Positions 21,710-35,570 of a stretch of 64,000 nt of DNA are shown one piece after another (position 1 is the first letter of the stretch; each line of letters begins with the position of its first letter). Position numbers and translations under genes: made by a program. The DNA comes from Dioscorea cayenensis subsp. rotundata (Eukaryota; Streptophyta; Magnoliopsida; Dioscoreales; Dioscoreaceae). A model generated the notes under the pieces. It made no database searches. It was not told the DNA's origin and saw only the letters and a program-made list of their open reading frames with translations. The DNA lies in assembly GCF_009730915.1 (NCBI RefSeq), contig NC_052474.1:5553501-5617500 (forward strand). The letters run 5' to 3'.

Positions 21710-22028
21710 GTGTGAGTGTGAGACATGAGAGATTTCGTTGAGTCTTTATATATAGTCCCTCATTTTAAACAATTATATAAATATATGATAATTCATTTAT
21801 GGTCCTGATTTTTGTTGGCACAATTATTGGCATGTTGGGGATATGGACCACATAAATAATAATAAAAAAGAAGTTATTTGAGATAATAATAATAATAATA
21901 ATAATAAAATAAATGGAAATCTCATGATATGTTCTAACTTCCAACGTCCATGTACGTGTCCAATGGTCAAACATTGGTGCCCGTACAGTCAAATCATGCC
22001 CGCACGTGCGATGACTTTAGAGATTTGG

Positions 22029-22040
22029 TTGACCAGTCAA
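22029..22040. promoter_or_regulatory. Inverted W-box pair, copy A
   Basis: TTGACCAGTCAA contains two TTGAC cores facing each other, the WRKY target core. The surrounding ACGTGCGATGACTTTA (upstream) and CCTCATTTCCCACATCAAAC (downstream) are shared with copy B. Confidence 0.4.
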
Positions 22041-23511
22041 CGGTTTCCCCCTTGAACCTCATTTCCCACATCAAACCAAGATGCTTATAGCTTCATAGTT
22101 TTTATTCTTTTTATTATTTATTTTTTAAGAATTAGTTTTTAATTGGAATAATTTTTTTTAAGAATTTTGACAAATTAAAATGATTTTTTTTACAAAATAA
22201 ACAAGTCACATCAAACACGTATACAGATGTAAAGTTAATACTTTACCACACTTACGTAGACAAACTAATACTCTAATAGACTAAGAAGTCATTGCAAATA
22301 TGTTACAATGTTAAAATAGACATTTATTATGATGAGAATATATTTCCAATAAGATATGGTATTTATACTAACTACTTTATCATAAATAATAGGAATATGT
22401 TTAAATTAATAATTTATAAATTTCTCTTGTATTATATGTTACCAAGAATAATTATTCCCCTCATCAAAATTAATCTATGTACATTAATTATTTTAGAATT
22501 TTATAACTTATTCAAAATTCAAAATAATTAAATTTTTAATGATTTTTGTTACATAAACAAAAAAAATGTCATCCATGACGAATTCTTCTTTAATCTCATA
22601 ATCAATATTTTATACATTTCCTTTTCTTATTACCTCGAAAACAAGTAATCGATGAGAAGTTCAAGTGCAAATCAACCCTGTCTAAATCAAATATGTAAGG
22701 AGAAAAAAAAAAAAAGGATTGATGGAGATGTGCATTTATTTATAATCATCATTATATCTCATTTTGGAAATATTAGTATTGATATAAATAAAAAAAATCC
22801 CAAGTAAGTTGTCATCTATAATTTCGATCAATATCAAATTTATAAATTGGGCCAAAAAGCAGAGGTGATAAACTGTGACTCATCACTATATTCAGATCAG
22901 AAATAATAAAAAGGTCCAAATTATTTTTTTTTAACAAATAAAAAATGATTAAGCAAACAAAGATGAGAAATGTGAAATCTCAATTACAATTATATTGCAA
23001 AGACACTCACTTATTCATAATTTTGACTATAATGAGATTTATCAACTAGGCCTGAAAGAAGACATTATAATTATATATAATTGGATTGAAAAACAAAATT
23101 TATTATTCGTCTTACGAAAATTAAGTAAATTATTTTATATAAATATAAAATTTATTGATCCCAAAAAAAATAAATATGACTAATGTGAATTCATGAGTCC
23201 ATGACTATTATCATTACCCAAAATAGAAAAAAGAAATTCATGACTATTATTACATTACAAGGACGGATGTAGAAGAACTACGCGGAAGAATACTAATAAT
23301 TATATATATACACTAATATAAAATTTACAAAGTAAACAAACAAAAATGATGAATATGGCATCATAACTGCAATCAAACTAAATTTATTGTTTATTATAGA
23401 AAAATAATAAATAAATAAATATATTTTATAAATATAAATTTCATAAGCCGGGAAAAAGAAAGGGCCAGATAGTTTGTATCTAGTTCCATGAAATTGTATG
23501 TGTGTGAGTGT

Positions 23512-23533
23512 GTGACGTGCATGCAGGCGTCAC
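23512..23533. promoter_or_regulatory. ACGT + RY quasi-palindrome, copy B
   Basis: GTGACGTGCATGCAGGCGTC followed by ACGTG is the partner of the copy-A site, with one change in the centre. The following GTGAGTGTGAGACATGAGAG is identical in both copies. Confidence 0.45.
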
Positions 23534-23884
23534 GTGTGAGTGTGAGACATGAGAGAATTCATTGAGTCTTTGTATTTAGTCCTGGTTTTAGTTTAAACAA
23601 TTATATAAATATATGATAATTCATTTATGTCCTGGTTTTAGTTGCCACAATTATTGGCATGTTGGGGATGAGGACCACATGAATAGTAAAAAAAGAAGTT
23701 ATTTGGGATAATAAAATAAATAGAAATCTTATGAAAAGTTCTAACTTCTAACTTCTAAACTATTGGCATAATAAAATAAATAGTCAAAATTATTGCCATG
23801 TTGTGTGACGTGTTCAATGTCCAAACATTGGTGGTGCCCATACAGTCAAATCATGACCTCACGTGCGATGACTTTATATTTTGG

Positions 23885-23896
23885 TTGACTAGTCAA
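23885..23896. promoter_or_regulatory. Inverted W-box pair, copy B (perfect palindrome)
   Basis: TTGACTAGTCAA is an exact 12-base palindrome with two WRKY cores. It matches the copy-A site at all but one base. Confidence 0.4.
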
Positions 23897-24499
23897 CGGT
23901 TTCTACTTTAAACCTCATTTCCCACATCAAACCAAGATGCTTATAGCTTCATAATTTTAATTCTTTTAATTCCTAATTTTTTTTAGAATTTGTTTTTTAT
24001 TGGAATAATTTTTTTGAAAATTTTGACTAATTAAAATAGTTTTTTTTATAGAGTAAACAAATCACGTTAAAGAAGTGCACTGATATAGAATTATTGAATT
24101 AATACCTTAATACACCTCATTACGTTTGTGTTCTCATCCTACGTGAATTGAGATTCGAAACTACCCTATAAATAAAAACAAATATTTTATACATACGACC
24201 CGGTGCAAATAGATGAAGATGTCATTGACAACAAGTTAAAAGTTTCAAATAGATATTTTTGAGGGTAAGTATACATTTACAAAATGGTATAGTATTTATA
24301 TCAATTACTCTATCATAAATAATAGGAATATGTTTAAATTAATAATATACAAATTTCTCTTGTACTATATGTTACCAAGAATAATTATTCCCCTCATCAA
24401 AATTAATCTATGTACATTAATTCTTTCTACATTATTTTAATGTTTTACTATAAAATTTTGGAATTTCTTAACTTATTCAAAATTCCAAATAATTAATTT

Positions 24500-26760
24500 T
24501 TTAATGATTTTTATTACTTAAACAACAACAAAAAAAAAATGCCATCCATAAAAATTCTCCTTTATTTTGATGAATTCTTTTTTAATTTTATAATCAATAC
24601 CTTATACATCTCTTTCTTACTACCCCAAAAGAAAGGCACACGCTCATTGAATAGACCTACCTGCTAATTTTTATATATATATATGCTTCAAATATATTAT
24701 TATGATGAAGATTTTAATTGTGTTATTATTTTAAAAAAATGATTATAACTTGAAAATGTAAATTATACAGTAAAAAATTATTATTAATAAATAAAAAAAT
24801 TGAGAATTATTAAAGAGGAAAAGAAATTTCGGACGGAGGGCTGCTATCAATCAATTTCAATAATAAAAATCTAGCAGCCCAAAACAATAGCAAGAAATAA
24901 CTAGTCAACTCAAATACATAATAAAATCTCATTCATCCACTGCTCTTTATAACTCCTGTCTCTTTTCCAACCTGTCTTCCATTTATTCATTTTTTTTAAT
25001 GAGGTGGTCCTTTCATTAAATACATATGAAGGAAATAAATGATAATTAATGTATTATGTGTCATATGTCATCGTTGTTTGCATATAATATATACTCCATA
25101 CATATATATCATTTTTTTTAATGAAACATATATATATATATATATAAATCTTTAACTAAATTTAAATTATTACAACTTCCTTTAAAGTTTTTATTTTATT
25201 TTTATATATAACTTGGGTATATTTATTGGTTAAAATTTTGTGGAATAAGTCTTTAATCATGTAATCGAGTTATTCTTTCAAAATAATTGAAGAGTTATTC
25301 CGATTAATTAAGGAATTATAATTAGAATAAAAATGTATTAAAAATAACTGTAAAAAATTTTTAAGTATTGTTTAGAAAAAATTATAAATAAAATATAAAT
25401 AGAGAAGAATAATTACTCGTAAACAACCAGCTTGATAATTCATGTTACATTAATAAATAAATGTATGTATATATATAGTAATTTTATCAATTTAAATTAG
25501 AGTTGAAAAAGATATAAAAAGTGAGGACTCGATCGGTCTCCTTTATAATATATATATATATATATATTAAGGAAGGTCAATCATGTAAAATCCATTGGCC
25601 AACGGAGGTTGGCATTCAAATTTCCAAGCAAACCACAAAGGTTGAACATTGAATTTAAAAAGGAAATAATTTATTTAGCCAAAAAAGATCTTCCACACGG
25701 TTAGACTTTGGCCATAGGCATAGTTAGACTCTTCCAAAGCTATGTTTATAATTACAAAAAATAGTTAACTTTTGTTAATAAATGTGTATATATATAGTTA
25801 TATATATATATATATGTATGTATTTTAAATCTTCTTTAAGTAATCCACTATAAAAAAAAAAACTTCTAAAAAATAACCATTTTGATCACTTTAATTGATA
25901 AGGAAAAAGTTATATACATATATATAAATTTATAGTTTCATGAAGTTTCATAATCTAAATCTTGTAAACCAACATTATTAGCCATCAAACTCATTATATT
26001 TGTACTGTTTATTTTCTTTATATTTTTATATGCATGTTCACACACATAGACATATAATAAACACAATGCAAGAACGCGCGCATACAATTAATATTCCACT
26101 TAGTTTTTTCTTATATTTTGATTATTTTTCACACACTTTTTAATATATATTTTTTAATTTTTTTCCAACGTTTTGAATGTGCTTTACATCCATTTTGACA
26201 ATCTCATAAAACTCTTAAGAATTTAAATTATACTTATACTTTTACTATTCTTTACTTTTTTTAAAAAAAACATGAACAACACATTTTATATGTGTATTTT
26301 TTTTAAAAAAAAATGTGAATACACACGTATCATCAGAAGCTTTTTAAATATATCATATACTTTCACTGTATATAAAAATTCCATCTTTAATTTCTACCAA
26401 CAACCAGAGAATCATAGGGGTCATTGGCTTATATGTATATATATATATATATATTAAAAATAAACTAAATAAATAAAATACAGAGATTGAAATAGTAAAA
26501 ATAAATAAATAAATAAATAAATGTCAGTGGTTCATATATATAGTAAAAAAATCAAAATAAAAAATAATAATAATAAGAAAAAGAAAAAGACAGTCTTCAA
26601 TCCAGAACAACAAGACAAGCTGACCTTGACAAAAAAGGAAGCAGACATGAGAGACCAAAAAATGAGGTTCATGGAAACTGCAGTGCATGTTTTCTCACCT
26701 GCTCACAAACAAACAACTCCAAAAAAAAAAAAAAATTCCATAGAAAAAACTCGGATGAAA
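24500..26760. other. Gene-free AT-rich region upstream of IQM
   Basis: The region contains several TA microsatellites (about 25131, 25549, 25800 and 26437), (AAAT)n near 26500, and poly-A tracts. No gene or bounded element is recognised. Confidence 0.4.
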
Positions 26761-27565
26761 CACCATATAAAGACTTGAATACTTCAAAGGTCTTTTAGCC
26801 TCGTGTGTACTTGTTCTTCAAATTCCATTTCCACAAATCTTTTGTTCTATCCACATACCAAAAAGCAAAGCAAAAATAAAAAAAGTGTGTTTTTTTCTTA
26901 GTTTCGTATTGGAAGGGTAGTACCAAAGACTCCATTTTTTGGTTTTTGAACTTGTTCAACTGCTGGATTTTGACAGCCTCTGGTCATCAACTTGGACTTT
27001 TGGAGTGTGTATAAATTAGCCCAAGCCTACTGATCTTTTCATTGTGCTTCTTGGTTTTTTTTGCCTTCTGTGTTGTGTTTGCAGGTACTGCTACTCATCC
27101 TCCATTTTTCTTACTTCTTCACTTGTTCTTTGAGTTGGTTTATTTATTTTTGTGTGTATCTATCTGTTGATGAGGTTGCATGTGACTTTGATTTATACTT
27201 GTTATATGATTTCAAGTTTTGTTCTTCTTCATGTTAAAGATTGGAGCATGCAAATGGAAAAGAAATAACCATTGTTTGATTTACCCCAAATTACTGCTCT
27301 AGTGATGTTAGGTTTTTGCTGAAAGTTTTTGTCTATTTTCCTTGTTTGTTTGGTGGTTTGGAATATGCAAATGGGTTGAAGTAGGTACATGGTATGATTG
27401 CCCCAAAATTTCTTACTTTTTTGTGATGTTAGGCTTTTATCTTTTTCCTTTTTCTCTTTTCTTTTTAAATTTGTACTGGTCAAATTCATAATGAACTCAT
27501 TGATTGATGTTCAATTTGGTAGGCTAAATATTTTGTGCAAGTTGATAATTGGGAGTTGGTGTTCT

Positions 27566-30023
27566 ATGGGTTTGTCCCTCTCAATATTGGCATGGGCATG
27601 GGTCAAAGTTATGAAGGAAAAATTCTTTGGCTTGAGACAGGTTGAAGCTGTTTTAGCAAAATCTATCAGTTTTGGCGAGAAGGAAGTTGGCATGACATTA
27701 AGATCATTGAGTTTCAGACGAAGCGATTCCGGGAAGGCAATGTCTTCTGATTGCCCCCGCCAACCGGTTCTTGAAAAATCTCTGAGCTTCAAGAATTGGG
27801 AGATTGAACCTTCAGTTTCATGTCAACAAGATTTTAATGATTCCAATGCAGTGGAAACACTTTCTTTCAAGACTGAAAGAAATGATGCAGTTACTGCACT
27901 TAAGTCTCCGAATCGTGTTCCTGAGTTCTCGTCGCCGAGGCCTTCTAGCCGATTAGCTGCTGCTGGTGTTAAGCTGCAAATCTCGAGTGATACTAAGGTT
28001 CAACCTCTTACTTTAAAGAGTGGAAGGAATGATGTTGCTGCTGAAATGAAATCCCCGACTAAACTTCTTGAGTTCTCATCGCCGAGGCCATTGAGTGAAT
28101 TAGAGGCAGCAGCCGTGAAGGTGCAAAAAGTTTACAAGAGTTACAGGACAAGGAGAAATTTAGCTGATTGTGCTGTGGTGGTTGAGGAATTATGGTTGGT
28201 ATCTAATTCTTGTTTCTGTGGTTTTCTGAAGCTTTTTTAGTTTTTACGGTTTAATCTTATGTTTCTTGTTGAATATAGGTGGAAAGCATTGGATTTTGCG
28301 TCTCTGAAGAGAAGTTCAATATCGTTTTTCCATATCGATAAACATGAGACAGCGGTGTCGAAGTGGTCTAGAGCAAGGACTCGAGCGGCTAAGGTAAGAA
28401 ACATGTTACATATGCGATCGGTTTTTTAGTTTCTTGATGTAATTGCTAGTATTTTGTGTTAACATTTTGCTACTTTTGTTTTTCAGGTTGGTAAAGGTTT
28501 GTCAAAGGATGAAAAGGCTCAGAAACTAGCATTACAACACTGGCTTGAAGCTGTATGCATTGCATCTTTTACTTTGATACTTAGCATGCTGATTACAAGC
28601 ATCCTAACCTTTCTTCACTTACTTGTCTCCACAGATTGATCCACGACACCGATACGGTCATAATTTGCACCTTTATTATGATATTTGGTTCGAAAGCGAG
28701 AGCACTGAGCCATTTTTCTACTGGTGAGCATTTCTGCAGACTACTCCAGTTCTCTTTATAATTCTGCTTCTGTTTATTGTATCAGTGAAAATATGTTTTC
28801 TTAATTGTTCTTGCAATAAAAATGAAGGTTGGATATCGGAGATGGCAGAGAAATTAGTCTTGAGAAATGCCCGCGAAGCAAGCTTCAGCAACAGTGCATC
28901 AAATATCTTGGACCTGTATGTTCTTTGACTAGAATGTTATGTCCATTTTCACTTGATTATCAGTTTATCTTATCGCTGCTTATCATCTGTTTGTCCAGAA
29001 TGAGAGAGAGGCATATGAGGTCATTGTGGAATCCGGGAAGCTTGTATACAAACAAAGCGGGAACATTGTAAACACTGTCGAAGGATCGAAATGGATTTTC
29101 GTTCTTAGCACTACAAGAGCACTATATGTTGGTCAGGTAACAATCATCAATCTTACTTAATTCATAAAGCCCAATACAATGAAAATTAAGTACCATATTA
29201 CTGATGCATCACATTTCATTGTTTGAGCAGAAAAAAAAGGGTACATTCCAACACTCGAGTTTTCTTGCCGGGGGAGCTACAACTGCTGCCGGGAGACTGG
29301 TAGCGAAAGATGGAGAACTTAAGGTACATTTAGAAGAATTCCTTTCTTCATTGCTTAAAGAATAAAGATTCTTTGTTTCTTTCAACTCATCATCAGTCTT
29401 TTCTTCTTCTTCTTTGTAGGCTATTTGGCCTTACAGTGGACATTACCTCCCGACAGAAGAGAACTTCAAGGAGTTCATCAGCTTCCTTCAAGACCATGAA
29501 GTGGACCTTACCAATGTGAAGGTAAACAAAAGCTGCAAAACCACTACTTCTTGTCAATAAATTTGAACTATGAAATTTTTAGCTGATACATTTGAAACTC
29601 TTTTAATCCCAGAGATGTTCAGTAGATGATGATGAATTCCCATCATTCAAAAAGCAAGATGAACTGGCCAAAGTGGCCAATAATGAGAGTGAGGACTCTA
29701 CAGCCACTCTTGAAGAGCCTGCCAAAGAATCTACAGAGAAAGCTAAACCAGTATTTGAACTCGGTCGTCGTCTTTCCTGCAAATGGACTACTGGGGCCGG
29801 TCCTCGTATCGGTTGTGTCCGTGATTACCCTGCAGAGCTCCAGAGCAGAGCATTGGAGCAAGTCAACCTTTCACCCAGGGTCATCCCATCTCCCATTGGC
29901 AACAAGGTGCCAATTCCATCTCCCCGGCCAAGCCCAAAAGTCCGGCTTTCACCGAGGCTTGCATACATGGGCATTCCTACACCTACAGTTTCCCTTACTC
30001 TTCCTCAACACAGGAAGAGGTGA
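27566..30023 (+). CDS. IQM: IQM family calmodulin-binding protein (IQ-motif protein)
   Basis: Nine coding exons: 27566-28194, 28279-28393, 28487-28552, 28635-28723, 28828-28915, 28999-29136, 29231-29323, 29420-29521 and 29613-30023, giving 576 residues. All junctions are GT-AG and phases agree. The single IQ motif is [12 protein letters not shown] (186-197), preceded by two copies of a phrase close to EFSSPRP. Just after it come [12 protein letters not shown] and [16 protein letters not shown], then the plant-specific IQM core with [20 protein letters not shown]. The C-terminus is Pro/Ser/Arg-rich. IQM proteins bind calmodulin independently of calcium and act in stomatal, stress and seed responses; the particular member cannot be fixed from sequence alone. 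Upstream Mets in the same frame (27491 on) fall in what looks like an intron. The 5' UTR is probably spliced: a donor-like CAG|GTACTG at about 27084 and an acceptor near 27540. It is convergent with CARB. Confidence 0.92.
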
Positions 30024-30955
30024 AGTGCAGATAGGCTCTGTTGCTGCTGCTGAGATTTAACATGACAATTTGTTTTGTTCTTTTTCCCTTGACTACATTT
30101 TTAGATCTGTTTGATTGAGTTGTGAATTGTTCTTTGTTCTTCTTATTTTTTTCCCACTATGTTCCATTTTGATCATGGACGAATAATTTTTGTAACAAGT
30201 TCATTCTTTCAATGTATATAGAAGATGAAATGGGTGAATGATTGATTCACTCCTTTTTTTTCTGAAATAGATATTGAACTTTGTTCCTTTCATCTTTTCT
30301 TCAATCTTTTTAAATTTAATCCCGGAGATCATATCAAAGAGTAAGGTACAAAGAATGGCCTTCTTCATTCTTGAGAAATAGATGTGAAGAAATCTCTTCG
30401 CATTAAGTTTGATCATTAATCAAGGAAATCACCCTTATTAGGAAAAAAGTACATTAACATTTAATCTTACATAAGATTAATCATACAAGACATTCAGGTG
30501 AATCTTCAGTGGCAGCAACTTGATCCATTCTTGAGTTTCAAAGACGGTTCATCTCGGCGATTCTTTTTAGGGTTTCCGCAATGAGCATGGAAAATTTACA
30601 CTTGAAGGTCCGTTACAGATAGCAGATAAGAAGTCCATGGACAACCAGTAGCATTTCTTGAAACCCTAAGAAATCTCATTCCCACAAAGAAGATGACCAA
30701 TTGCCACCACTGGTAAAGCACACAGCTATAGCAGAGAACACAGTGACCTGTGGCACAACAAGAGGACTCCATGAATTCTGATCATCAGAGAATTGCTAAA
30801 GATTTGAAGAAATTCGACCTTATTAAACTAATAACTGCAATAGAGCCGATGAATCCCACCATTTTCACAATTTGAGAAACAAGATGCATTTGAATACCAA
30901 AAAGTAAGTTTGAGACTCAAGAGAGAACCTCTTTTGATTGAGAAAATATGGTAGA
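30024..30955. other. 3' UTR of IQM and spacer to CARB
   Basis: Two genes converge here. Repeated TTTTGTTC and TTCTT phrases after the IQM stop look like its 3' UTR. The right end should contain the CARB 3' UTR on the other strand. No other gene is seen. Confidence 0.4.
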
Positions 30956-33900
30956 TTACAACATAGATGAAGCTGCCTGCAGGCCATGATGCTCCTCTGT
31001 GGTACTAAAGAAATCTTGCAATGCTAACATCTTGATAGAGCTATGTTTCAAGCTCTTAATAGCTTCCACACTTGCTAGTGCCCCAGCAACAGTTGTTATA
31101 ATTGGAATCTTATAAGCTAAAGCCATCCTCCTTAATTGCCGACCATCTATAGAATCAAGGGCATCACCGGAACTTGTTATCACCATAACCTGGATTTGGC
31201 CGTTTGCAAGCATATCTCCAGCATGAGGACGTCCTTCATGCATCTTAAGGACACGCTCAACTGGTATGCCCTCCAATTCAAGTACTCGAGCAGTACCAGA
31301 AGTTGCAACAATATTGAAACCAAGCTCTTGGAATCCACGAGCAATAGAAGCAAGATGAGGCTTCGTCAAATCATTTAGGCTGATGAACACTGTACCACTA
31401 TGTGGAAGCTTTTGTCCTGCAGCAATCTGAGCCTTAGCAAAAGCAACAGAGAAATCAAAATCTATCCCCATTACCTCCCCAGTACTTCGCATCTCAGGGC
31501 CGAGAAGAACATCACAGCCTTGGAACTTCTCAAAAGGAAGCACAGCCTCCTTAACAGAAACATGCTTCGGGATCACCTCAGCAGTGAATTCAATATCATG
31601 CAAGCTCTTTCCCGACATGACAAGTGAAGCATATTTAGCTAAAGGGTGACCAATAGCTTTAGATACAAAAGGCACAGTGCGGGAAGCACGAGGGTTTGCC
31701 TCAAGAAGGTAGACATCACCAGATGCTGTGATCGCATACTGACAATTCATAAGCCCACAGACACTAAGTCGCTTTGCAAGCTTTGATGTCCATGTTCTGA
31801 TTGTTTCCAAGCACCTGGCTGACACAGTTTTAGTAGGAAGAGAACAGGCTGAGTCACCAGAATGAACCCCGGCTTGTTCTATGTGTTCCATAATCCCACC
31901 GATGACCACATTCCCATTTGAGTCAGCTAGTGCATCCACATCAATCTCAATGGCGTCAGACAGGTACTTGTCTATCAATACTGGGCGCTCAGGATCTACT
32001 TCAACCGCATTCTCAAGATAAGTGATGAGTTTGTCATCAGTATAGACAATCTCCATTGCTCGACCACCCAAGACATAAGAAGGTCGAACAACTACAGGAT
32101 AGCCTATCTCAGCAGCAATCAACAAAGCATCAGATTCACTCTTTGCTATCCCTCCTTTGGGTTGTTCAACCTTGAGCTCATTGAGAATGGCATTAAATCT
32201 CTCTCTGTCCTCAGCTGCATCAATAGAATCTGGTGATGTTCCCCATATTTGTACACCTCCTCCGGTTGCAGACACTAACTTGCGTTCTTCCAGGTAGTGC
32301 TGTATTGGGAGAGCAAGTTTAAGAGGAGTCTGACCTCCAAATTGTACAATAATACCATCTGGACGCTCCAACTCAATCACATTCAGAACATCCTCCACTG
32401 TCAAAGGTTCAAAGTATAAACGATCACTGGTGTCATAATCTGTAGACACAGTCTCAGGGTTTGAATTCATCATAATTGTCTCATAGCCATCCTGAAATAA
32501 ACATAACAGTAAAAAAGAATCAGTAATCCACGAAGATAGAATAGTCATTTGACATGCTTCAGGGAAAATCGAAGTAAAAGAAAACTAAAACTAACACAAA
32601 CTACTAATGATTGATGAAACAGTATGACAGAAATCTGAAAATGACTTAAATTAGCAGTAGCAACAATAATAACTATAATAATAACAGAAAACAAATTCAA
32701 TAAACTAGTAGGAGCACACAACACTACTAATATAATATAAATTATTAAGGAAGAAATGGAATCAGTGTCGCAACAAACAAAAAACACACAAAAGACAGCC
32801 AGACCTGCCGAAGGGCAAAAGAAGCATGACAGCAGCAGTAGTCAAACTCAATACCCTGACCGATTCGGTTAGGTCCACCACCCAAGATCAACACTTTTGG
32901 CCTTTGAGTAGGAGCTGATTCACATTCAAAATCATATGATGAGTACATATAGGGTGTGTGTGCCTCAAATTCTGCTGCACAGGTATCCACCCTCTTATAT
33001 GCTGGAACCACACCAAGTGATGAACGCTTTGATCTCACCTCTCTCTCAGAAGTATTAGTTGCATGGGCAATCTGCTTGTCACTGAAGCCCCTCCTTTTAA
33101 CCTCATAGAAGTCATCTTTAGTTAGCTGCTCAAGACTCCTTGACAAAAGAAACTGTTCTACATCTACCAGCTCTTTTAGCTGAGAAAGAAACCATTTGTC
33201 AATATAGCTAAGTTCATGAATTTCATCCACCTTCATCCCTTTCTTCATTGCTGCATATACTGCATGCATGCGGTCAGGATTTGGCACCCGTAAGCTGTAC
33301 TTCAACTGATCCCAATCCCAGTCAAGCTCCTTAACAGATGCACAACCCCACCCCGCATAGCCACACTCCAAAGAACGAACAGCTTTCTGAAAAGATTCTT
33401 GGAAAGTTCGGCCCAATGCCATTGCTTCGCCAACAGATTTCATCTGGGTCGTCAATACTGGCTGAGAACCAGGGAATTTCTCAAAAGCAAATCGAGGAAT
33501 CTGCATATAAAGTACACAGGGAAATCAGATTAAAGTAATATTTTACACAGAAGTTTAAGTTATATCAGGGAAATAGAATTACAGATACTTTGGTCCTTAT
33601 CAATTAGCCTAGGAGTTACCTTACCTAATTTATCATCTGAGTTTTTTCCTTATGTAAATCTCAAATTTTTCGCACAATTGCCTTAGCCTTGATGTTCAGG
33701 AAAAAAATCCAATGGACACCAAAATGTTAAAGTCTAATTTTTAAAGTCTTATTTTAAAATAATAATAATAAAAAACACATTACCCATTTGTCAAAAAGCT
33801 ATAGAAAAGTGATCCTTCGGTGTATTTAGTTAAGTTCCCACCGATAATTTATTACCATTCCTCTTGAAAAGTTGGGACTCATGATTCACATGCCAGGACC

Positions 33901-35570
33901 ATGTAAATGTGTTAACTGTCCGTGGAGAATATTTTCATTACTACCATTTTGTACTTTACCAAAATTATACTGTGGGAGGCACATCCTAAACGTCATGTTC
34001 AAAAAGTCAACCAGACTATAAAATCTCACCCAAAACATATGTATGTCAGTTTCGCAGCATTGCAACAATTTATTCAAAACAAGGTCATGATAACCATGAA
34101 TAAATTAATCTATAAATAGAAAGAACAATATGTATATCTTTGCAATTATCTAGATATTGACGCGTTACCATCAGTCTTTCCTACCATAACTCCATGAATT
34201 AATTATAAAAAAAGCAAAGAATCAGGGTAGGCATCAATGCATTAAGCACATGGGAAACTACGGAAAAACCTCACCTTTGTCACCACATAATCAATGGACG
34301 GCTCAAAGCTTGCCGGAGTCTTCTTAGTGATATCATTTGGAATCTGATCCAGTGTGTATCCGACGGACAACTTCGCTGCCATCTTTGCAATTGGAAATCC
34401 AGTTGCCTTCGACGCCAATGCTGAAGACCTTGATACTCTAGGGTTCATCTCAATCACCATGACTTCCCCGTCCAAAGGATTCACAGCAAACTGCACATTA
34501 GAACCTCCACACTCCACCCCAATCTCCCTGATGATGGCTACGGAGTAATCCCTCAGTCTCTGGTACTCTTTATCTGTCAGAGTTTGCGCCGGTGCCACAG
34601 TGATTGAATCCCCAGTATGCACTCCCATTGGATCAATATTCTCAATCGAGCAAATAATAACCACATTATCAGCAAGGTCGCGCATGACTTCAAGTTCGTA
34701 CTCCTTCCAACCAAGGAGCGACTTTTCAACAAGCACCTGCGATGTTACGCTCGCAGCAAGCCCGGATTTGCAAATGGCCTCGAATTCTTCACGGTTGTAG
34801 GCAATTCCACCGCCAGTGCCGCCAAGAGTGAATGCAGGACGAATGATAAGGGGAAACTCACCAATCTTATCAGCAATCTCGAAGCACTCATCCATGGTGG
34901 TGCCGATACCGGATGGCGGAGTTTTCAACCCAATGTTCAACATGGCCTTCTTGAAGAGCTCGCGATCCTCGGCCTTCCTGATGGCATCGAGGTCGGCGCC
35001 GATGAGGTGGATGCCAAGGCGAGAGAGTGCGCCGGATTCGGCAAGTGCGACAGCGAGGTTGAGCGCCGTCTGGCCGCCCATGGTGGGCAGTAGTGCGTCG
35101 GGGCGCTCAGCGTCGAGGATAGGCTCAATGAGCTCCGGCGTCATAGGACCGATGTAAGTACGGTCGGCGAGGCCGGGGTCGGTCATGATCGTCGCCGGAT
35201 TTGAATTCACCAGCACCACCTCGTAGCCCTCATCCCTAAGAGCCTTGCAAGCTTGAGTTCCGGAGTAGTCGAACTCGCAAGCTTGGCCGATCACAATCGG
35301 TCCAGCCCCGAGGATCATGATCTTCTTAATGTCCGTGCGCTTACCACCACCAAGACGCCATTGAATGGGCTCGGAATCGGAAGGGGAGGCGTCTCCGGCG
35401 AGACAGCGGGGAGAGTTGGACCCACGGCGGAGATGGAGACAAGGGAACTGGTAGTGCGCCGAGGAGAGCAAGGAGCGACCACGAAGAAACGAAAAGGAGT
35501 AGCTCAGGGTCTTCAAGGTGTGGGGAAGGAGAGAGCGGGGGATCGCCGGCGGTGACCGGAGCGCCGCCAT
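30956..35570 (-). CDS. CARB: Carbamoyl-phosphate synthase large chain, chloroplast
   Basis: Three exons, right to left: 35570-34275, 33500-32805 and 32491-30956, giving 1,175 residues, close to Arabidopsis CARB. The enzyme uses ammonia from the small-subunit glutaminase, bicarbonate and two ATP to make carbamoyl phosphate for arginine and pyrimidine synthesis. Residues 1-60 are Ser/Arg/Leu-rich and poor in acidic residues, as in a chloroplast transit peptide. The two homologous halves are plain: [20 protein letters not shown] opens the first and [20 protein letters not shown] the second, each followed by an ATP-grasp domain with [13 protein letters not shown] or [13 protein letters not shown]. 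The C-terminal part (about 1025-1160, with [13 protein letters not shown] and [15 protein letters not shown]) is the MGS-like allosteric domain. ATG 35570 has a strong context; an in-frame ATG at 35609 would add 13 residues. Exon 1 is markedly richer in GC than its surroundings. Confidence 0.96.

Larger units (their letters stand above)
20380..24500. repeat. Tandem segmental duplication, two copies of about 1.9-2.2 kb
   Basis: Copy A is about 20380-22520 and copy B about 22655-24500. Matching anchors in order include CTGTCCAATCAATTATGTAG (20401) with its diverged partner at 22679, GTGAATTCATGAG (21370/23184) and GACGTGCATGC (21690/23514). GGTTGAC-AGTCAACGGTTTC (22027/23883) and AATAGGAATATGTTTAAATT (22387/24319) follow. 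Offsets shift from about 2,270 to 1,815 because copy A carries about 450 extra bases near 20630-21190. No credible protein is encoded in either copy. Confidence 0.8.

Noticed and set aside
22292..23183. Two small ORFs in the tandem duplication
   Set aside because: They are AT-rich, show no domain, and are not kept open in the sister copy.
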